Shown here piece after piece: positions 54,750-63,985 of a stretch of 64,000 nucleotides of DNA (positions within the stretch are counted from its first letter, which is position 1; each line of letters starts with the position of its first letter). Where the stretch lies: contig NZ_AP031575.1 in assembly GCF_040436405.1 (NCBI RefSeq), positions 748,501-812,500 of the forward strand. The letters run 5' to 3'. The stretch comes from Marinomonas sp. THO17. GTDB lineage: Bacteria > Pseudomonadota > Gammaproteobacteria > Pseudomonadales > Marinomonadaceae. The notes under the pieces were generated by a model. That model did not search any database, was not told the origin of the DNA, and was given only the letters and a program-made list of their open reading frames with translations. A program made the position numbers and the translations under genes.

Positions 54750-56132
54750 ATGACCTTAAAACAAGGCAAGGTATTTGTCTTTATGGGCCTCTTTGCAGGC
54801 TTTTGTGCTTTTCAGAACATGGCAGTAGCAAGTGATTATAATCAACCTCTTGCAAACTTAAGTGTGGAAGAAAAATTTGATTTTCACATAGGCGAAGGCG
54901 TGTTCCAAAAATTTTGGGTGCCCTCGCCCTCTTCAACGACCGCCAGTGATGGTTTAGGTCCTTTATTTAATACTCGCTCATGTAATAACTGCCACCGTAA
55001 TAATGGACGCGGCCATGCACCTGAAGAAGGTATTAGTGGCGCCTCAATTCCCTCTTTTATGGTGCGTTTTGGCAGACGTTATGAAGAAACCTCTATGTTG
55101 GAACAGACGATATTTCCAAACATTGGTGATCCACATTATGGTGGACAATTACAAGGGCAAAGTTCACCAGGCGTGTTACCAGAAGGTGATTTTTATCTCA
55201 GTTACGAGACAAAGATTGTCACCTTAGACGATGGTACAGAAGTAGCACTACGCAAACCCAAACTGCATTGGACAAGCTTGCACTATGGTCCTCTCAGCGA
55301 CAACACAGGCATAACCTTATTAAATTCGCCGCCACTCATTGGTATGGGACTATTAGATAATATTCCCGAAAAGATCATTATCGACGCCGCAGATCCTAAT
55401 GATGAAGATAATGACGGTATCAGTGGTAAAGTCAGCTGGATTCCAGCCCCTAAAGGAAATCAGCTGGTTGTTGGTCGTTTTGGTTATAAGGCCTCTACAC
55501 CAAGCGTTAGTGTGCAAAATCAATTGGCTTTCAATACCGATCTTGGGTTGTCTACCAAACATTTTCCTTCGCCTTCAGGTGACTGCACTGATTGGCAACA
55601 AGCGTGCCTTCAAAGCCCTAATGGCAACAGTCCACATCTTGGTAATTTGGAAGTCGACGAGCAACAAGCTCGCCTAGTAGACTTGTATGTTTCCCTTGCA
55701 GCACCACCTGCTATGCGAAATCTATCGGATGAGAGTTTTTTAAAGGGTAAAGATATTTTTATGGCATCTGGCTGTGCAAATTGTCATACACCTAAAATGA
55801 CGACGGATGATCAGTCTGCTTTTGATGTCTTAAAAAATCGCACTTTTTACCCTTTTACCGATATGCTTCTGCATGATATGGGCGCAGAATTGTCTGCAGG
55901 CTTTCCCAGTTATTCCGCTCAGCCTCAAGAATGGCGTACCGCGCCACTATGGGGGTTAGGTTTATCTGAAAAAGTATCAGGTCGTGTTGGCTTTTTACAC
56001 GATGGGCGAGCTCGTACAATCGAAGAAGCCATCTTATGGCACGGTGGTGAAGCTAAAAAAAGTCAACAGGCTTATAAAAATTTATCAAAAGAATACCGTC
56101 AAAAACTTATCTATTTTTTGGAGTCATTGTAA
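54750..56132 (+). CDS. Di-haem oxidoreductase (DHOR) family cytochrome
   Basis: 460-residue periplasmic protein. Signal peptide to about residue 28 (NMAVA-SDY). Two c-type haem motifs are visible, CNNCH at 78-82 and CANCH near residue 345. The family blocks DGLGPLFNTRSCNNCH, the P/G-rich middle and the C-terminal APLWGLGLSEKVSGRVGFLHDGRARTIEEAILWHGGEA are diagnostic of the DUF1111/DHOR group (previously called thiol oxidoreductase). It likely exchanges electrons in iron handling with the neighbouring imelysins. The next gene starts 2 bases after its stop. Confidence 0.9.
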   Translation: MTLKQGKVFVFMGLFAGFCAFQNMAVASDYNQPLANLSVEEKFDFHIGEGVFQKFWVPSPSSTTASDGLGPLFNTRSCNNCHRNNGRGHAPEEGISGASIPSFMVRFGRRYEETSMLEQTIFPNIGDPHYGGQLQGQSSPGVLPEGDFYLSYETKIVTLDDGTEVALRKPKLHWTSLHYGPLSDNTGITLLNSPPLIGMGLLDNIPEKIIIDAADPNDEDNDGISGKVSWIPAPKGNQLVVGRFGYKASTPSVSVQNQLAFNTDLGLSTKHFPSPSGDCTDWQQACLQSPNGNSPHLGNLEVDEQQARLVDLYVSLAAPPAMRNLSDESFLKGKDIFMASGCANCHTPKMTTDDQSAFDVLKNRTFYPFTDMLLHDMGAELSAGFPSYSAQPQEWRTAPLWGLGLSEKVSGRVGFLHDGRARTIEEAILWHGGEAKKSQQAYKNLSKEYRQKLIYFLESL

Positions 56133-56134
56133 TA

Positions 56135-57190
56135 ATGAAGCAGTTTCCTAAATTGATTTCCTTCGCTATCGGGTTCGCTTTACCTGTGATAACCTACGCT
56201 GGACAATGGCAAGGCCCATTAAATGGCATAGTAAATGATGTAATCAAAAGCGGTTATGAGACATACGCCACATCAGCGCAAACATTACAGACCGCAACAG
56301 CTGAATTTTGTGCGAAGCCAAACCCAGCCAATAAAGAACTTGCACAACAAGCATTTCAACACAACACCTTAGATTGGCAACAAGTTCAATGGCTCAATTT
56401 TGGACCTGTTACCTATTTCATGCGTTACTATGCGTTTGAATATTGGCCAGACAAAAAAGGGGTGACGCAACGACAGCTACGCAGTCTGGCACAACAACCA
56501 GATAAAATGGATGCCCCTAAATTCTGGACTTCCGCCAGCATTGCCGTACGCGGACTTACTGCCATTGAAAGCCTCATGTACCATCCCGATTTCACACCAC
56601 TGACTTCGCCTGAGCATTGTCATTTGCTCACTAAAGTTACCCAACATCAGTATGACAGCGCAAAAGCCGTTGCCAAGCAATGGCAAGAAAGCCAAGCCCA
56701 AGATTGGATCTTTGCAGAAGAAGGTACCCAAGTGGATAACGAGCATGCTGCACTGGAACAAATGCTACAACAATGGCTAGAACACATGTCTGCCGTTAAA
56801 GATGCTAAGTTAGAAAACCCGATTGGCTATAAAGGTCGCCAAAATCTTAAACTGGCAGAATTTTATCGCAGTAAATTATCCTTGCCCTCTATTCAAGCCA
56901 ACCTGCTTTCTTATCGTAAAATCTATCATGCTGGCAAACCTTCCTTATACGATATTGCTGAGCAACAATACCCACAACTCGCTGACAAACTGGAAAACGC
57001 CTTAAGCAATAACCAAAAGTTGGCACTGCAATTACCAGAAGATTATTTTTGGGGGGAATACAATCAAGCACAGCGTACCAAAATGGCTCAGCCTTTAATT
57101 AACTCCCTTTCAAACAGTCAAACCTACCTTACACAGTTGGTCACGCAATTAGGCTTTCAAATTGGTTTCAATAGTCGCGATGGAGACTAA
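56135..57190 (+). CDS. Second imelysin-family periplasmic protein
   Basis: 351 residues with a signal peptide (ending ITYA-GQW) and an imelysin helical domain: VPWLNFGPVTYF-like WLNFGPVTYFMRYYAFEYWPDKK, then RGLTAIESLMYHPD, which replaces the canonical GxHxxE. The divergence from the first imelysin suggests a different role. It lies 2 bases after the cytochrome gene and 1 base before the DUF1513 gene, so it is cotranscribed. Confidence 0.83.
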   Translation: MKQFPKLISFAIGFALPVITYAGQWQGPLNGIVNDVIKSGYETYATSAQTLQTATAEFCAKPNPANKELAQQAFQHNTLDWQQVQWLNFGPVTYFMRYYAFEYWPDKKGVTQRQLRSLAQQPDKMDAPKFWTSASIAVRGLTAIESLMYHPDFTPLTSPEHCHLLTKVTQHQYDSAKAVAKQWQESQAQDWIFAEEGTQVDNEHAALEQMLQQWLEHMSAVKDAKLENPIGYKGRQNLKLAEFYRSKLSLPSIQANLLSYRKIYHAGKPSLYDIAEQQYPQLADKLENALSNNQKLALQLPEDYFWGEYNQAQRTKMAQPLINSLSNSQTYLTQLVTQLGFQIGFNSRDGD

Positions 57191-57191
57191 T

Positions 57192-58310
57192 ATGCTTAGT
57201 AGACGAGCATTTTTAGGTCTAAGTAGTGTCATTGCCTGCACGCCAACTTGGGCCAAGTTGACGCCTCCCAAAAGCGATCTCAATCTCTTTGCCTCAGCCT
57301 TTTCAAAAACCAATGGAGCTGGCCTCAAAAGCCACCATTTTGGTTTATTTGATACGCAAGGAAAAATGGTCTGGCAAACCCAATTAGCCAAAAGAGCACA
57401 CGCACCACTAGTTCACCCAAGTCAAGCCATCGTTGGCATTGTTGCGCGCCGACCGGGTTTTTTTATCGATTTTTTTGATGTGACGAGTCAACAGCTTGTA
57501 TCACGCATTGAACCGGAAACTGATCATCACTTCTATGGTCACGCCCTATTTACCCTGGACGGTCAACGCCTGATCACACAGGAAAATCACTATCCTTCAG
57601 GGCAGGGTAAAATTTTCATTCGTGAATGGCCTAGTGGTAAGGTGTTGCAACATTTTCCTAGTAATGGCATTGGCCCTCACGAATCCGTGTTACTTAAAGA
57701 AGACGTCCTTGTTGTTGCCAATGGCGGTTTAAAAACCCACCCCAGTGAAGATAGAAAAATACTCAACTTAGAAAGCATGGCACCGAACGTCAGTTATGTG
57801 TCTTTAATCGATGGCAAAATACTGAACCAAGCAGCCAATGCACCTGAACTGCATCAGTTAAGTATTCGTCATTTGGATGTTAATGCCCAAGGTACGGTTG
57901 CGCTAGGATTTCAATATCAAGGCCCACTCTGGGATCGAGTACCTTTGGTAGCACTGTCACGCTTGGATCAAACGGAGTTGGAATATTTGCCTATCCCTGA
58001 GGCGATTAGACAACGCTTCAAGCAATATTGTGGCAGTGTTTGTTTTGATCGCTCCGGCGATGTGTTGGCCATCAGTACGCCTCGGGGCGGCTTTGTTGCT
58101 TACTGGCATGTAGAAAGTAAAACCTTTCTTGGCGTTGATAATTGTCGTGATGTATGCGGCTTGGTGGCCCATAACCACTCACATGAATTCATCTTAACCA
58201 CAGGAAATGGAAAACAATTTTCAACTAATCCAGTGCAAAATCGGATACAAATGATCAATAAACAGGCAGATGTTCACTGGGATAACCATTTAAGAGAAAT
58301 TAGTGTATAA
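57192..58310 (+). CDS. DUF1513 protein, Tat-type export signal
   Basis: 372 residues. The N terminus SRRAFLGLSS, followed by a hydrophobic stretch and AKLTPP, is a twin-arginine signal, so it is folded before export. The remainder is a beta-propeller-like DUF1513 domain, with HFYGHALFTLDGQRLITQENHY, GIGPHESVLL and GFVAYWHVES. The ATG at 57192 with GGAG 6 bases upstream was chosen over earlier ATGs inside the previous gene. DUF1513 usually accompanies imelysin and DHOR genes. Function is unknown. Confidence 0.85.
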   Translation: MLSRRAFLGLSSVIACTPTWAKLTPPKSDLNLFASAFSKTNGAGLKSHHFGLFDTQGKMVWQTQLAKRAHAPLVHPSQAIVGIVARRPGFFIDFFDVTSQQLVSRIEPETDHHFYGHALFTLDGQRLITQENHYPSGQGKIFIREWPSGKVLQHFPSNGIGPHESVLLKEDVLVVANGGLKTHPSEDRKILNLESMAPNVSYVSLIDGKILNQAANAPELHQLSIRHLDVNAQGTVALGFQYQGPLWDRVPLVALSRLDQTELEYLPIPEAIRQRFKQYCGSVCFDRSGDVLAISTPRGGFVAYWHVESKTFLGVDNCRDVCGLVAHNHSHEFILTTGNGKQFSTNPVQNRIQMINKQADVHWDNHLREISV

Positions 58311-58416
58311 ATTTTCCATTTTAAAGCCCAAAGCCAATGGTCAAGCGCATTATTTTTAGGTAATGTCTATACAAGATGTTTTTGTATTAGCTGTAATTAT
58401 TACATTATAAAGTTGT

Positions 58417-60672
58417 TTGATCTTGTTGGATTCTCTTAAGCAGTATTTTTTTATTGATTCCGCTCAATCTTCTGGACAAGGCCCAGCCACATTCCAGTTA
58501 AGCATTTTGCGCATTTTAATCGCTATCACAATCAGTATATTTGTGATTTCTGAATTACACTCCATGCTCATCAATGGTGTATTATTCTTTTTTGAAATAA
58601 ACAGCCTCTATCTCTGTGCTTTATTCGCTATTCTCTATTTAAGCAAATCACATACTAAAATTTGCGCGATTGTGTTTGTGCTTTCACTCACACTTATCAG
58701 TGGTGTTATGCTGCTAACCAACCCAGACAGAGAATCTGAAAAATACGCCCTAATCGCACTTTACTCTGTCCCCATCATCACCAGATTATTATTCACTTTC
58801 AAAGCCTCCTTATTAGCGATGGCATTCAACTTGATCCCTTTCTATTTGGTAACCACTCAATGGATTGATGAGTTATTAGTGGGTGAATCGTCATCCTTCT
58901 ATTTCCAGTTATTGACCTTCATGACACTCAACATAGGCTTACCGTTAGCGGTTTCGCAGATCATCCACAGCTTAGAAAGTCACAGTGCAAAAATGCGTGA
59001 GCTGTATCGCAAACTAAATGAAAATTACCTTTTGTATGAAGAATTTTTTGAAAACACAGGTACTCCCACTCTACTATGCGATCAACGTGGTGTACTAATT
59101 AAAGCCAATCAATTGGCTCAGAAATTATTAAGCAAACATAAACATACTAATTTTACAGGAACTCGTATTGGCGAATGGCTTGCTCCATTAAATCAACAAA
59201 CTAAACTTTTTTGGCAGTCCAATAAGGCGGAATGCACATTAAAGCACAACATCGATATTCACATTCAGGTAAGACGCGCTTCTTTGACCAATCACGGCCA
59301 TTATGTTTTGCATTTGGATAACATGACCGAGTTTCGTGCCATTCAACAAAAACTGGAAAGCACACAACAAACCAACAGCCGTTTAGCGCATTTCGACCTA
59401 CTGACCCTACTGCCCAACCATTTGCATTTTTGCCGTCAAGTCAATTTAAAAATCAATGAACAAGACAACCATTTAACGGGTGCCATGTTTATCATACGCA
59501 TTAGCCAATTTAAATTACTGAACAAGCAATACGGCAAAGACAATGCTAATAAAGTCATTTTAAACTTCTCTAAGGCTTTACAAAAAAGGCTATCCGATCA
59601 AGCCATTGTTGGGCGTTTACGCGGTGTAAAATTCGCCTGTTTTATTCCCTTAAATCAAACACACCTGATTCCTAAAAACTTATCCATGCTGATTCAAGCT
59701 TTATTACCCAGCCAACTTATGATGGATGGGCAAAGACTAAACATGGATTATCAATTAGGTATCGCCTACTACGACACAGACGGTAAAACCGCAGAAGAAT
59801 TATTAGAACATTGTGAGATGGCCCTCGAATACTCTAGTAGTTCGGATAAATTCTCTTTTTATAATCATAAACTCGAAGGCAAACTGGTTAGAGAGCATAA
59901 CCTAAGCCTTCAACTAAGCAGCGCCATTAAAAACAAACAAATTGATATTTGGCTTCAACCTCAGGTGGCTGGTAATGGCCAAATCAAATCCTTCGAGGCA
60001 TTGGCGAGATGGCATAATGAGGGTGAGTTTGTTTCTCCTATGGAATTTATCAAACTCGCGGAAAAACTCGGTATGTTACCGGTATTAGCTGAAAATCTCG
60101 TAAGAGAATTGGTCATTACTTTATCCGCTTGGCATAAAGAACGCGTCAAAATACCCATTGCGTTTAATTTAGCTGGGCAAGAATTAATGAACGACACCTT
60201 CTTTGCCTTGTTAATGACATTAATTGCAGATAACCCTTGGCTATCTGAGATGCTGGAATTGGAAATCACTGAAACCAGCTCAGTGATGACTCACCCTCTT
60301 ATCCATAAACGTTTACGCAGTTTATCGCAATACGGTTACTCCATCGCCATTGACGACTTTGGCACAGGACAGGCTTCTCTTGGGCAACTGGTTGATATTC
60401 CAGCTAGCATACTCAAGATAGACCGTCGTTTCGTCGCTCCTTTACCACAAGATAAACGCCACCTGGACATAGTGAAGTCTACTATTCAACTGGCTGTATC
60501 TTTGGACATGCAAGTCATTGCTGAAGGGATTGAAACCAAAGAACAAGCAAACCTACTGACCGCTTTAGGCTGTCATACATTACAAGGTTATTACTTTGGC
60601 AAACCTGCTCCGATGAGCGACTGGACGGCCAATGACCATGAAAAAGCCAAAGAGTTAAGAATGGTCTATTAA
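58417..60672 (+). CDS. Membrane EAL-domain c-di-GMP phosphodiesterase with degenerate GGDEF
   Basis: 751 residues from a TTG start (uncertain; three TTGs near, weak Shine-Dalgarno sequence). An N-terminal membrane region has about six helices (residues 25-190). It is followed by a coiled stretch and a PAS-like part (about 210-310). The GGDEF domain is inactive, with RGVKF in place of GGDEF. The EAL domain (about 490-740) keeps its catalytic residues: FEALARW, EITETSS, DDFGTG, ILKIDRRF and VIAEGIETKEQ. It should hydrolyse c-di-GMP. No clear partner gene is nearby. Confidence 0.85.
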   Translation: MILLDSLKQYFFIDSAQSSGQGPATFQLSILRILIAITISIFVISELHSMLINGVLFFFEINSLYLCALFAILYLSKSHTKICAIVFVLSLTLISGVMLLTNPDRESEKYALIALYSVPIITRLLFTFKASLLAMAFNLIPFYLVTTQWIDELLVGESSSFYFQLLTFMTLNIGLPLAVSQIIHSLESHSAKMRELYRKLNENYLLYEEFFENTGTPTLLCDQRGVLIKANQLAQKLLSKHKHTNFTGTRIGEWLAPLNQQTKLFWQSNKAECTLKHNIDIHIQVRRASLTNHGHYVLHLDNMTEFRAIQQKLESTQQTNSRLAHFDLLTLLPNHLHFCRQVNLKINEQDNHLTGAMFIIRISQFKLLNKQYGKDNANKVILNFSKALQKRLSDQAIVGRLRGVKFACFIPLNQTHLIPKNLSMLIQALLPSQLMMDGQRLNMDYQLGIAYYDTDGKTAEELLEHCEMALEYSSSSDKFSFYNHKLEGKLVREHNLSLQLSSAIKNKQIDIWLQPQVAGNGQIKSFEALARWHNEGEFVSPMEFIKLAEKLGMLPVLAENLVRELVITLSAWHKERVKIPIAFNLAGQELMNDTFFALLMTLIADNPWLSEMLELEITETSSVMTHPLIHKRLRSLSQYGYSIAIDDFGTGQASLGQLVDIPASILKIDRRFVAPLPQDKRHLDIVKSTIQLAVSLDMQVIAEGIETKEQANLLTALGCHTLQGYYFGKPAPMSDWTANDHEKAKELRMVY

Positions 60673-60752
60673 TCTTTTGCAGTATGATATGGGTTACTCA
60701 AAAGAAAGCAGCAAACCCAAACTCTTTATAACCCCCTTATTCCTGGCATAAA

Positions 60753-60778
60753 AAAACCAGAGTCTAGGCTCTGGTTTT
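60753..60778. terminator. Bidirectional terminator between the EAL gene and fadL
   Basis: AAAACCAGAG / CTCTGGTTTT stem with a 6-base loop and A/T runs on both sides. Confidence 0.88.
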
Positions 60779-60805
60779 TATCGACCCTCTTTTTTCTAAG
60801 GTTAC

Positions 60806-62122
60806 TTAGAAAGACATATTGATCGCGGCAGACACCACGTTTGCAGAAGACTCGTAATCAGCGTTTAACTTACCGCGAGACGAATCTTCTGATAATGAAC
60901 CATCTCTGTTAACATTCACATCGTCAATCATGACATGAGTGAAAGCAAAGCTTGCTGAAGTCATATCATTGAAGTCATAAGTAGCACCAAAAGAGATCCA
61001 TTTACGGTCACCATCTGGCGTACGTGCGGAGCGATATTCATCCTTAACAGGTGAATTATCCATAGCAACACCCGTACGAAGCGTTAGCTTATCAGAGTAA
61101 ACATAGTTTACACCTGCTGAGTACATCCATTGATCTTCAAATGCAAAAGTTAGTACAGAGTTAGACTGATTACTATCGAAATCGATATTAATGCCATCCA
61201 TTGAGCCCCAACCTGTGCGAATAGCAGAGAAGCCTAAAGTAACTTTCTCATTTAGATCATGCTCAACACTTAATGTTAAAACCGAAGGGAAAGTAATAGA
61301 ATCTGAAAGATTAGCATTCTCAAGGTTGGCAGCTGAAGCTAATGTTGCAGATACATCTGTGTATTTAACATCGCCTTCAAAATCAAAATCTACTTCACTA
61401 CGATATCCAGCACCTAATCTGGTACCTTTCGTAGGTTCAAACATAATACCAAGACTATAACCTATACCAGTCGCATCCGCTTCAATACGACCAATGCCTT
61501 CCCCACCAGCTGCTACAGTCGAAGTACCAACAGCGGACTCAAGTACTACGTCAGCTTTATGTACTTGAATACTGGCACCTGCAGACAATTTTTCTGATAA
61601 ACGATGAGCAAGCGCAAAACTCAAAGCAATATCTTGAATACCTGTTTCTGTCGCATGAAAACGGCCCGCCCAATCTTGACCATAATCACCTGACAATCCA
61701 AATGGAACATTTAAAGAAACGCCAGCAACGGTTTTATCCGAAAGCGGCTTTGCAAAATAAAGAGAAGGCACAAGACTATTATCTACAGAGTCTTGAGTAA
61801 CACCATCAGAAGACAAATCCTTAGGACCACCTGCAGCTGCAGGGGTTGCATCTTCAGCAGAATTTAAGGTTACATCCATACTCGGCATAATGTAAGCACC
61901 AGACGCCATAAAAGTCGTGGTATCAGCATTAGTAAAAAGAGCTGGGTTCCAGAAGCTAAAAGAAATATCGCTTTTAGAAGCGGCGGCGCCAGCTAAAGCT
62001 GCACCAGATGCAGTCGCACTATGATCGTTTAAGGCGAATCCAGCTGAATATGCACTGGACGCTGCAGCAACAGACACAGCAACAATGCTTGCCTTAAACA
62101 AGCCTTTAGATGAAGTAGTCAT
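60806..62122 (-). CDS. fadL: FadL-type outer-membrane long-chain fatty acid/hydrocarbon porin
   Basis: 438-residue beta-barrel of the FadL/TodX family, importing long-chain fatty acids or aromatic hydrocarbons. Signal peptide ends near residue 26 (SAYSA-GFAL). The NPALF segment (FWNPALF) of the N-terminal hatch, WAGRFHATETG and the C-terminal INMSF ending in phenylalanine for Bam insertion are present. The ATG at 62122 has GGAG upstream; an in-frame ATG at 62134 lies over that Shine-Dalgarno sequence and is less likely. Substrate is not established. Confidence 0.85.
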   Translation of the reverse strand: MTTSSKGLFKASIVAVSVAAASSAYSAGFALNDHSATASGAALAGAAASKSDISFSFWNPALFTNADTTTFMASGAYIMPSMDVTLNSAEDATPAAAGGPKDLSSDGVTQDSVDNSLVPSLYFAKPLSDKTVAGVSLNVPFGLSGDYGQDWAGRFHATETGIQDIALSFALAHRLSEKLSAGASIQVHKADVVLESAVGTSTVAAGGEGIGRIEADATGIGYSLGIMFEPTKGTRLGAGYRSEVDFDFEGDVKYTDVSATLASAANLENANLSDSITFPSVLTLSVEHDLNEKVTLGFSAIRTGWGSMDGINIDFDSNQSNSVLTFAFEDQWMYSAGVNYVYSDKLTLRTGVAMDNSPVKDEYRSARTPDGDRKWISFGATYDFNDMTSASFAFTHVMIDDVNVNRDGSLSEDSSRGKLNADYESSANVVSAAINMSF

Positions 62123-62347
62123 AATAATCTCCATTATTATTGTTATTGGAAAATACGATTTTTTTACTTAGTCTTTAACGTTTCTATTATAGAATTCCGT
62201 TGACTGATATTACCAGTATGTATTTCATGCGCAATACAATATTCAAAAAATAACAACAAAAAACTATCAAGTACAAATAAAAAGTCATACAACAGCCAAC
62301 AACTCATATTTGAAGAATAGGTCATAAAGAGGATTATTGGAAAAGAA

Positions 62348-62423
62348 TGGTGGGTGTGGAGAGGTTCGAACTCCCGACATTCGCCTTGTAAGGGCGACGC
62401 TCTCCCAACTGAGCTACACACCC
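62348..62423 (-). tRNA. tRNA-Val(TAC), copy 1
   Basis: 76 bases with encoded CCA. Acceptor GGGTGTG / CACACCC pairs, the D-arm has AGTTGGGA, the anticodon loop is CTTACAA, and the T-loop TTCGAAC is intact. It is the last tRNA of the leftward array. Confidence 0.96.
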
Positions 62424-62454
62424 ATTTTAGATTTACATCTCTAATGGAAAGATG

Positions 62455-62520
62455 AGGAGTTCTTAACTCCCGGTGTCTATGCGCCTTGTTAGGACAGAAT
62501 CCCAACTGAGCTACACACCC
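62455..62520 (-). pseudogene. Degenerate tRNA-Val-derived element 1
   Basis: The 5' 21 bases equal tRNA-Val (GGGTGTGTAGCTCAGTTGGGA). After that the D-stem, the anticodon (loop CCTAACAAGG) and the T-arm are altered, and the 3' acceptor strand is missing. It ends in a GGAGTT / AACTCC hairpin. Confidence 0.85.
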
Positions 62521-62551
62521 ATTTTAGATTTACATCTCTAATGGAAAGATG

Positions 62552-62617
62552 AGGAGTTATTAACTCCCGGTGACTATGCGCCTTGTTAGGACAGAATCCC
62601 AACTGAGCTAAACAGCC
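62552..62617 (-). pseudogene. Degenerate tRNA-Val-derived element 2
   Basis: Same layout as the others; its 5' end is altered (GGCTGTTTAGCTC). Confidence 0.8.
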
Positions 62618-62646
62618 TTCATTGTTTTACATCTTGAGGATAGATG

Positions 62647-62712
62647 AGGAGTTCTTAACTCCCGGTGTCTATGCGCCTTGTTAGGACAGAATCCCAACTG
62701 AGCTACACACCC
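62647..62712 (-). pseudogene. Degenerate tRNA-Val-derived element 3
   Basis: Near copy of element 1, with the same GTCCTAACAAGGCGCATAGA core. Confidence 0.85.
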
Positions 62713-62743
62713 ATTTTAGATTTACATCTCTAATGGAAAGATG

Positions 62744-62810
62744 AGGAGTTCTTAACTCCCGGTGTCTATGCGCCTTGTTAGGACAAATTCCCAACTTAGC
62801 TACCCCCCCC
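62744..62810 (-). pseudogene. Degenerate tRNA-Val-derived element 4
   Basis: As element 3 but its 5' end is decayed to a G8 tract on the coding strand. The same decayed end recurs at 63985, revealing a larger repeat. Confidence 0.8.
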
Positions 62811-62862
62811 GCTAACCGTTTACTTTAGTAACGTTAACTTGAGTTTTACATCTTATGAAAGA

Positions 62863-62939
62863 TGGCGGAACGGACGGGACTCGAACCCGCGACCCCCTGC
62901 GTGACAGGCAGGTATTCTAACCAACTGAACTACCGCTCC
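62863..62939 (-). tRNA. tRNA-Asp(GTC), copy 1
   Basis: 77 bases, GGAGCGG / CCGTTCC acceptor, anticodon loop CTGTCAC, CCA encoded. The same sequence occurs at 63238 and 63636. Confidence 0.96.
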
Positions 62940-62973
62940 ATTGTCATAGGTTGTTTAGCCACTCTCCTATAAG

Positions 62974-63049
62974 TGGTGGGTGTGGAGAGGTTCGAACTCC
63001 CGACATTCGCCTTGTAAGGGCGACGCTCTCCCAACTGAGCTACACACCC
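62974..63049 (-). tRNA. tRNA-Val(TAC), copy 2
   Basis: Identical to the copy at 62348; 34 bases upstream of the Asp tRNA in transcription order. Confidence 0.96.
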
Positions 63050-63072
63050 ATTGCCATTTTAGATCTGACGAT

Positions 63073-63138
63073 CGAAGTTCTTAACTCCCGGTGTCTATGC
63101 GCCTTGTTAGGACAGAATCCCAACTGAGCTACACACCC
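63073..63138 (-). pseudogene. Degenerate tRNA-Val-derived element 5
   Basis: Core as in element 1; its 3' hairpin has AAGTTC / GAACTT-type change. Confidence 0.82.
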
Positions 63139-63147
63139 GCTTCATAT

Positions 63148-63211
63148 GGAGTTTTCACTCCCGGTGTCTATGCGCCTTGTTAGGACAACTTCCCAACTGA
63201 GCTACACACCC
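63148..63211 (-). pseudogene. Degenerate tRNA-Val-derived element 6
   Basis: Variant with GAAAACTCC at the 3' side and AAGTTGTCC before the core. Confidence 0.82.
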
Positions 63212-63237
63212 ATCGATATTTTACATCTTATGAAAGA

Positions 63238-63314
63238 TGGCGGAACGGACGGGACTCGAACCCGCGACCCCCTGCGTGACAGGCAGGTATTCTAACCAAC
63301 TGAACTACCGCTCC
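63238..63314 (-). tRNA. tRNA-Asp(GTC), copy 2
   Basis: Identical to copy 1, 375 bases upstream in the array. Confidence 0.96.
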
Positions 63315-63348
63315 ATTGTCATAGGTTGTTTAGCCACTTTCCTATAAG

Positions 63349-63424
63349 TGGTGGGTGTGGAGAGGTTCGAACTCCCGACATTCGCCTTGTAAGGGCGACG
63401 CTCTCCCAACTGAGCTACACACCC
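63349..63424 (-). tRNA. tRNA-Val(TAC), copy 3
   Basis: Identical to the other Val copies. Confidence 0.96.
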
Positions 63425-63456
63425 ATTTTAGATTTACATCTCTAATGGAGAGATGT

Positions 63457-63520
63457 GGAGTTTTCACTCCCGGTGTCTATGCGCCTTGTTAGGACAGAAT
63501 CCCAACTGAGCTACACACCC
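63457..63520 (-). pseudogene. Degenerate tRNA-Val-derived element 7
   Basis: Intact 5' tRNA-Val segment, altered D-stem partner, anticodon and T-arm; GAAAACTCC 3' side. Confidence 0.82.
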
Positions 63521-63544
63521 ATTGCCATTTTAGATCTGACCATC

Positions 63545-63609
63545 GGAGTTCTTAACTCCCGGTGTCTATGCACCTTGTTAGGACAAATTCCCAACTGAGC
63601 TACACACCC
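63545..63609 (-). pseudogene. Degenerate tRNA-Val-derived element 8
   Basis: Same family, with a GTGCATAGA change in the core (one G to A on the plus strand). Confidence 0.82.
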
Positions 63610-63635
63610 ATCGATATTTTACATCCTGAGAAAGA

Positions 63636-63712
63636 TGGCGGAACGGACGGGACTCGAACCCGCGACCCCCTGCGTGACAGGCAGGTATTCTAACCAACTG
63701 AACTACCGCTCC
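63636..63712 (-). tRNA. tRNA-Asp(GTC), copy 3
   Basis: Identical to the other Asp copies, 398 bases upstream of copy 2. Confidence 0.96.
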
Positions 63713-63746
63713 AGTGTCATAGGTTGTTTAGCCACTCTCCTATAAG

Positions 63747-63822
63747 TGGTGGGTGTGGAGAGGTTCGAACTCCCGACATTCGCCTTGTAAGGGCGACGCT
63801 CTCCCAACTGAGCTACACACCC
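63747..63822 (-). tRNA. tRNA-Val(TAC), copy 4
   Basis: Identical to the other Val copies. Confidence 0.96.
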
Positions 63823-63845
63823 ATTGCCATTTTAGATCTGACGAT

Positions 63846-63911
63846 CGAAGTTCTTAACTCCCGGTGTCTATGCGCCTTGTTAGGACAGAATCCCAACTGA
63901 GCTACACACCC
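63846..63911 (-). pseudogene. Degenerate tRNA-Val-derived element 9
   Basis: Same as element 5 and followed by the same spacer, as expected if units were duplicated. Confidence 0.82.
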
Positions 63912-63920
63912 GCTTCATGT

Positions 63921-63985
63921 GGAGCTTTCACTCCCGGTGTCTATGCGCCTTGTTAGGACAAATTCCCAACTTAGCTACCCCCCCC
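63921..63985 (-). pseudogene. Degenerate tRNA-Val-derived element 10
   Basis: Decayed 5' end with a C8-type tract on the plus strand, the same as element 4 at 62810. Confidence 0.8.

Noticed and set aside
62164-62505. 113-residue minus-strand frame at the start of the tRNA array
   Set aside because: It runs through a complete tRNA-Val and a degenerate element, so the protein (RDVNLKWVCSSVGRASPL) is the translated tRNA, not a gene.
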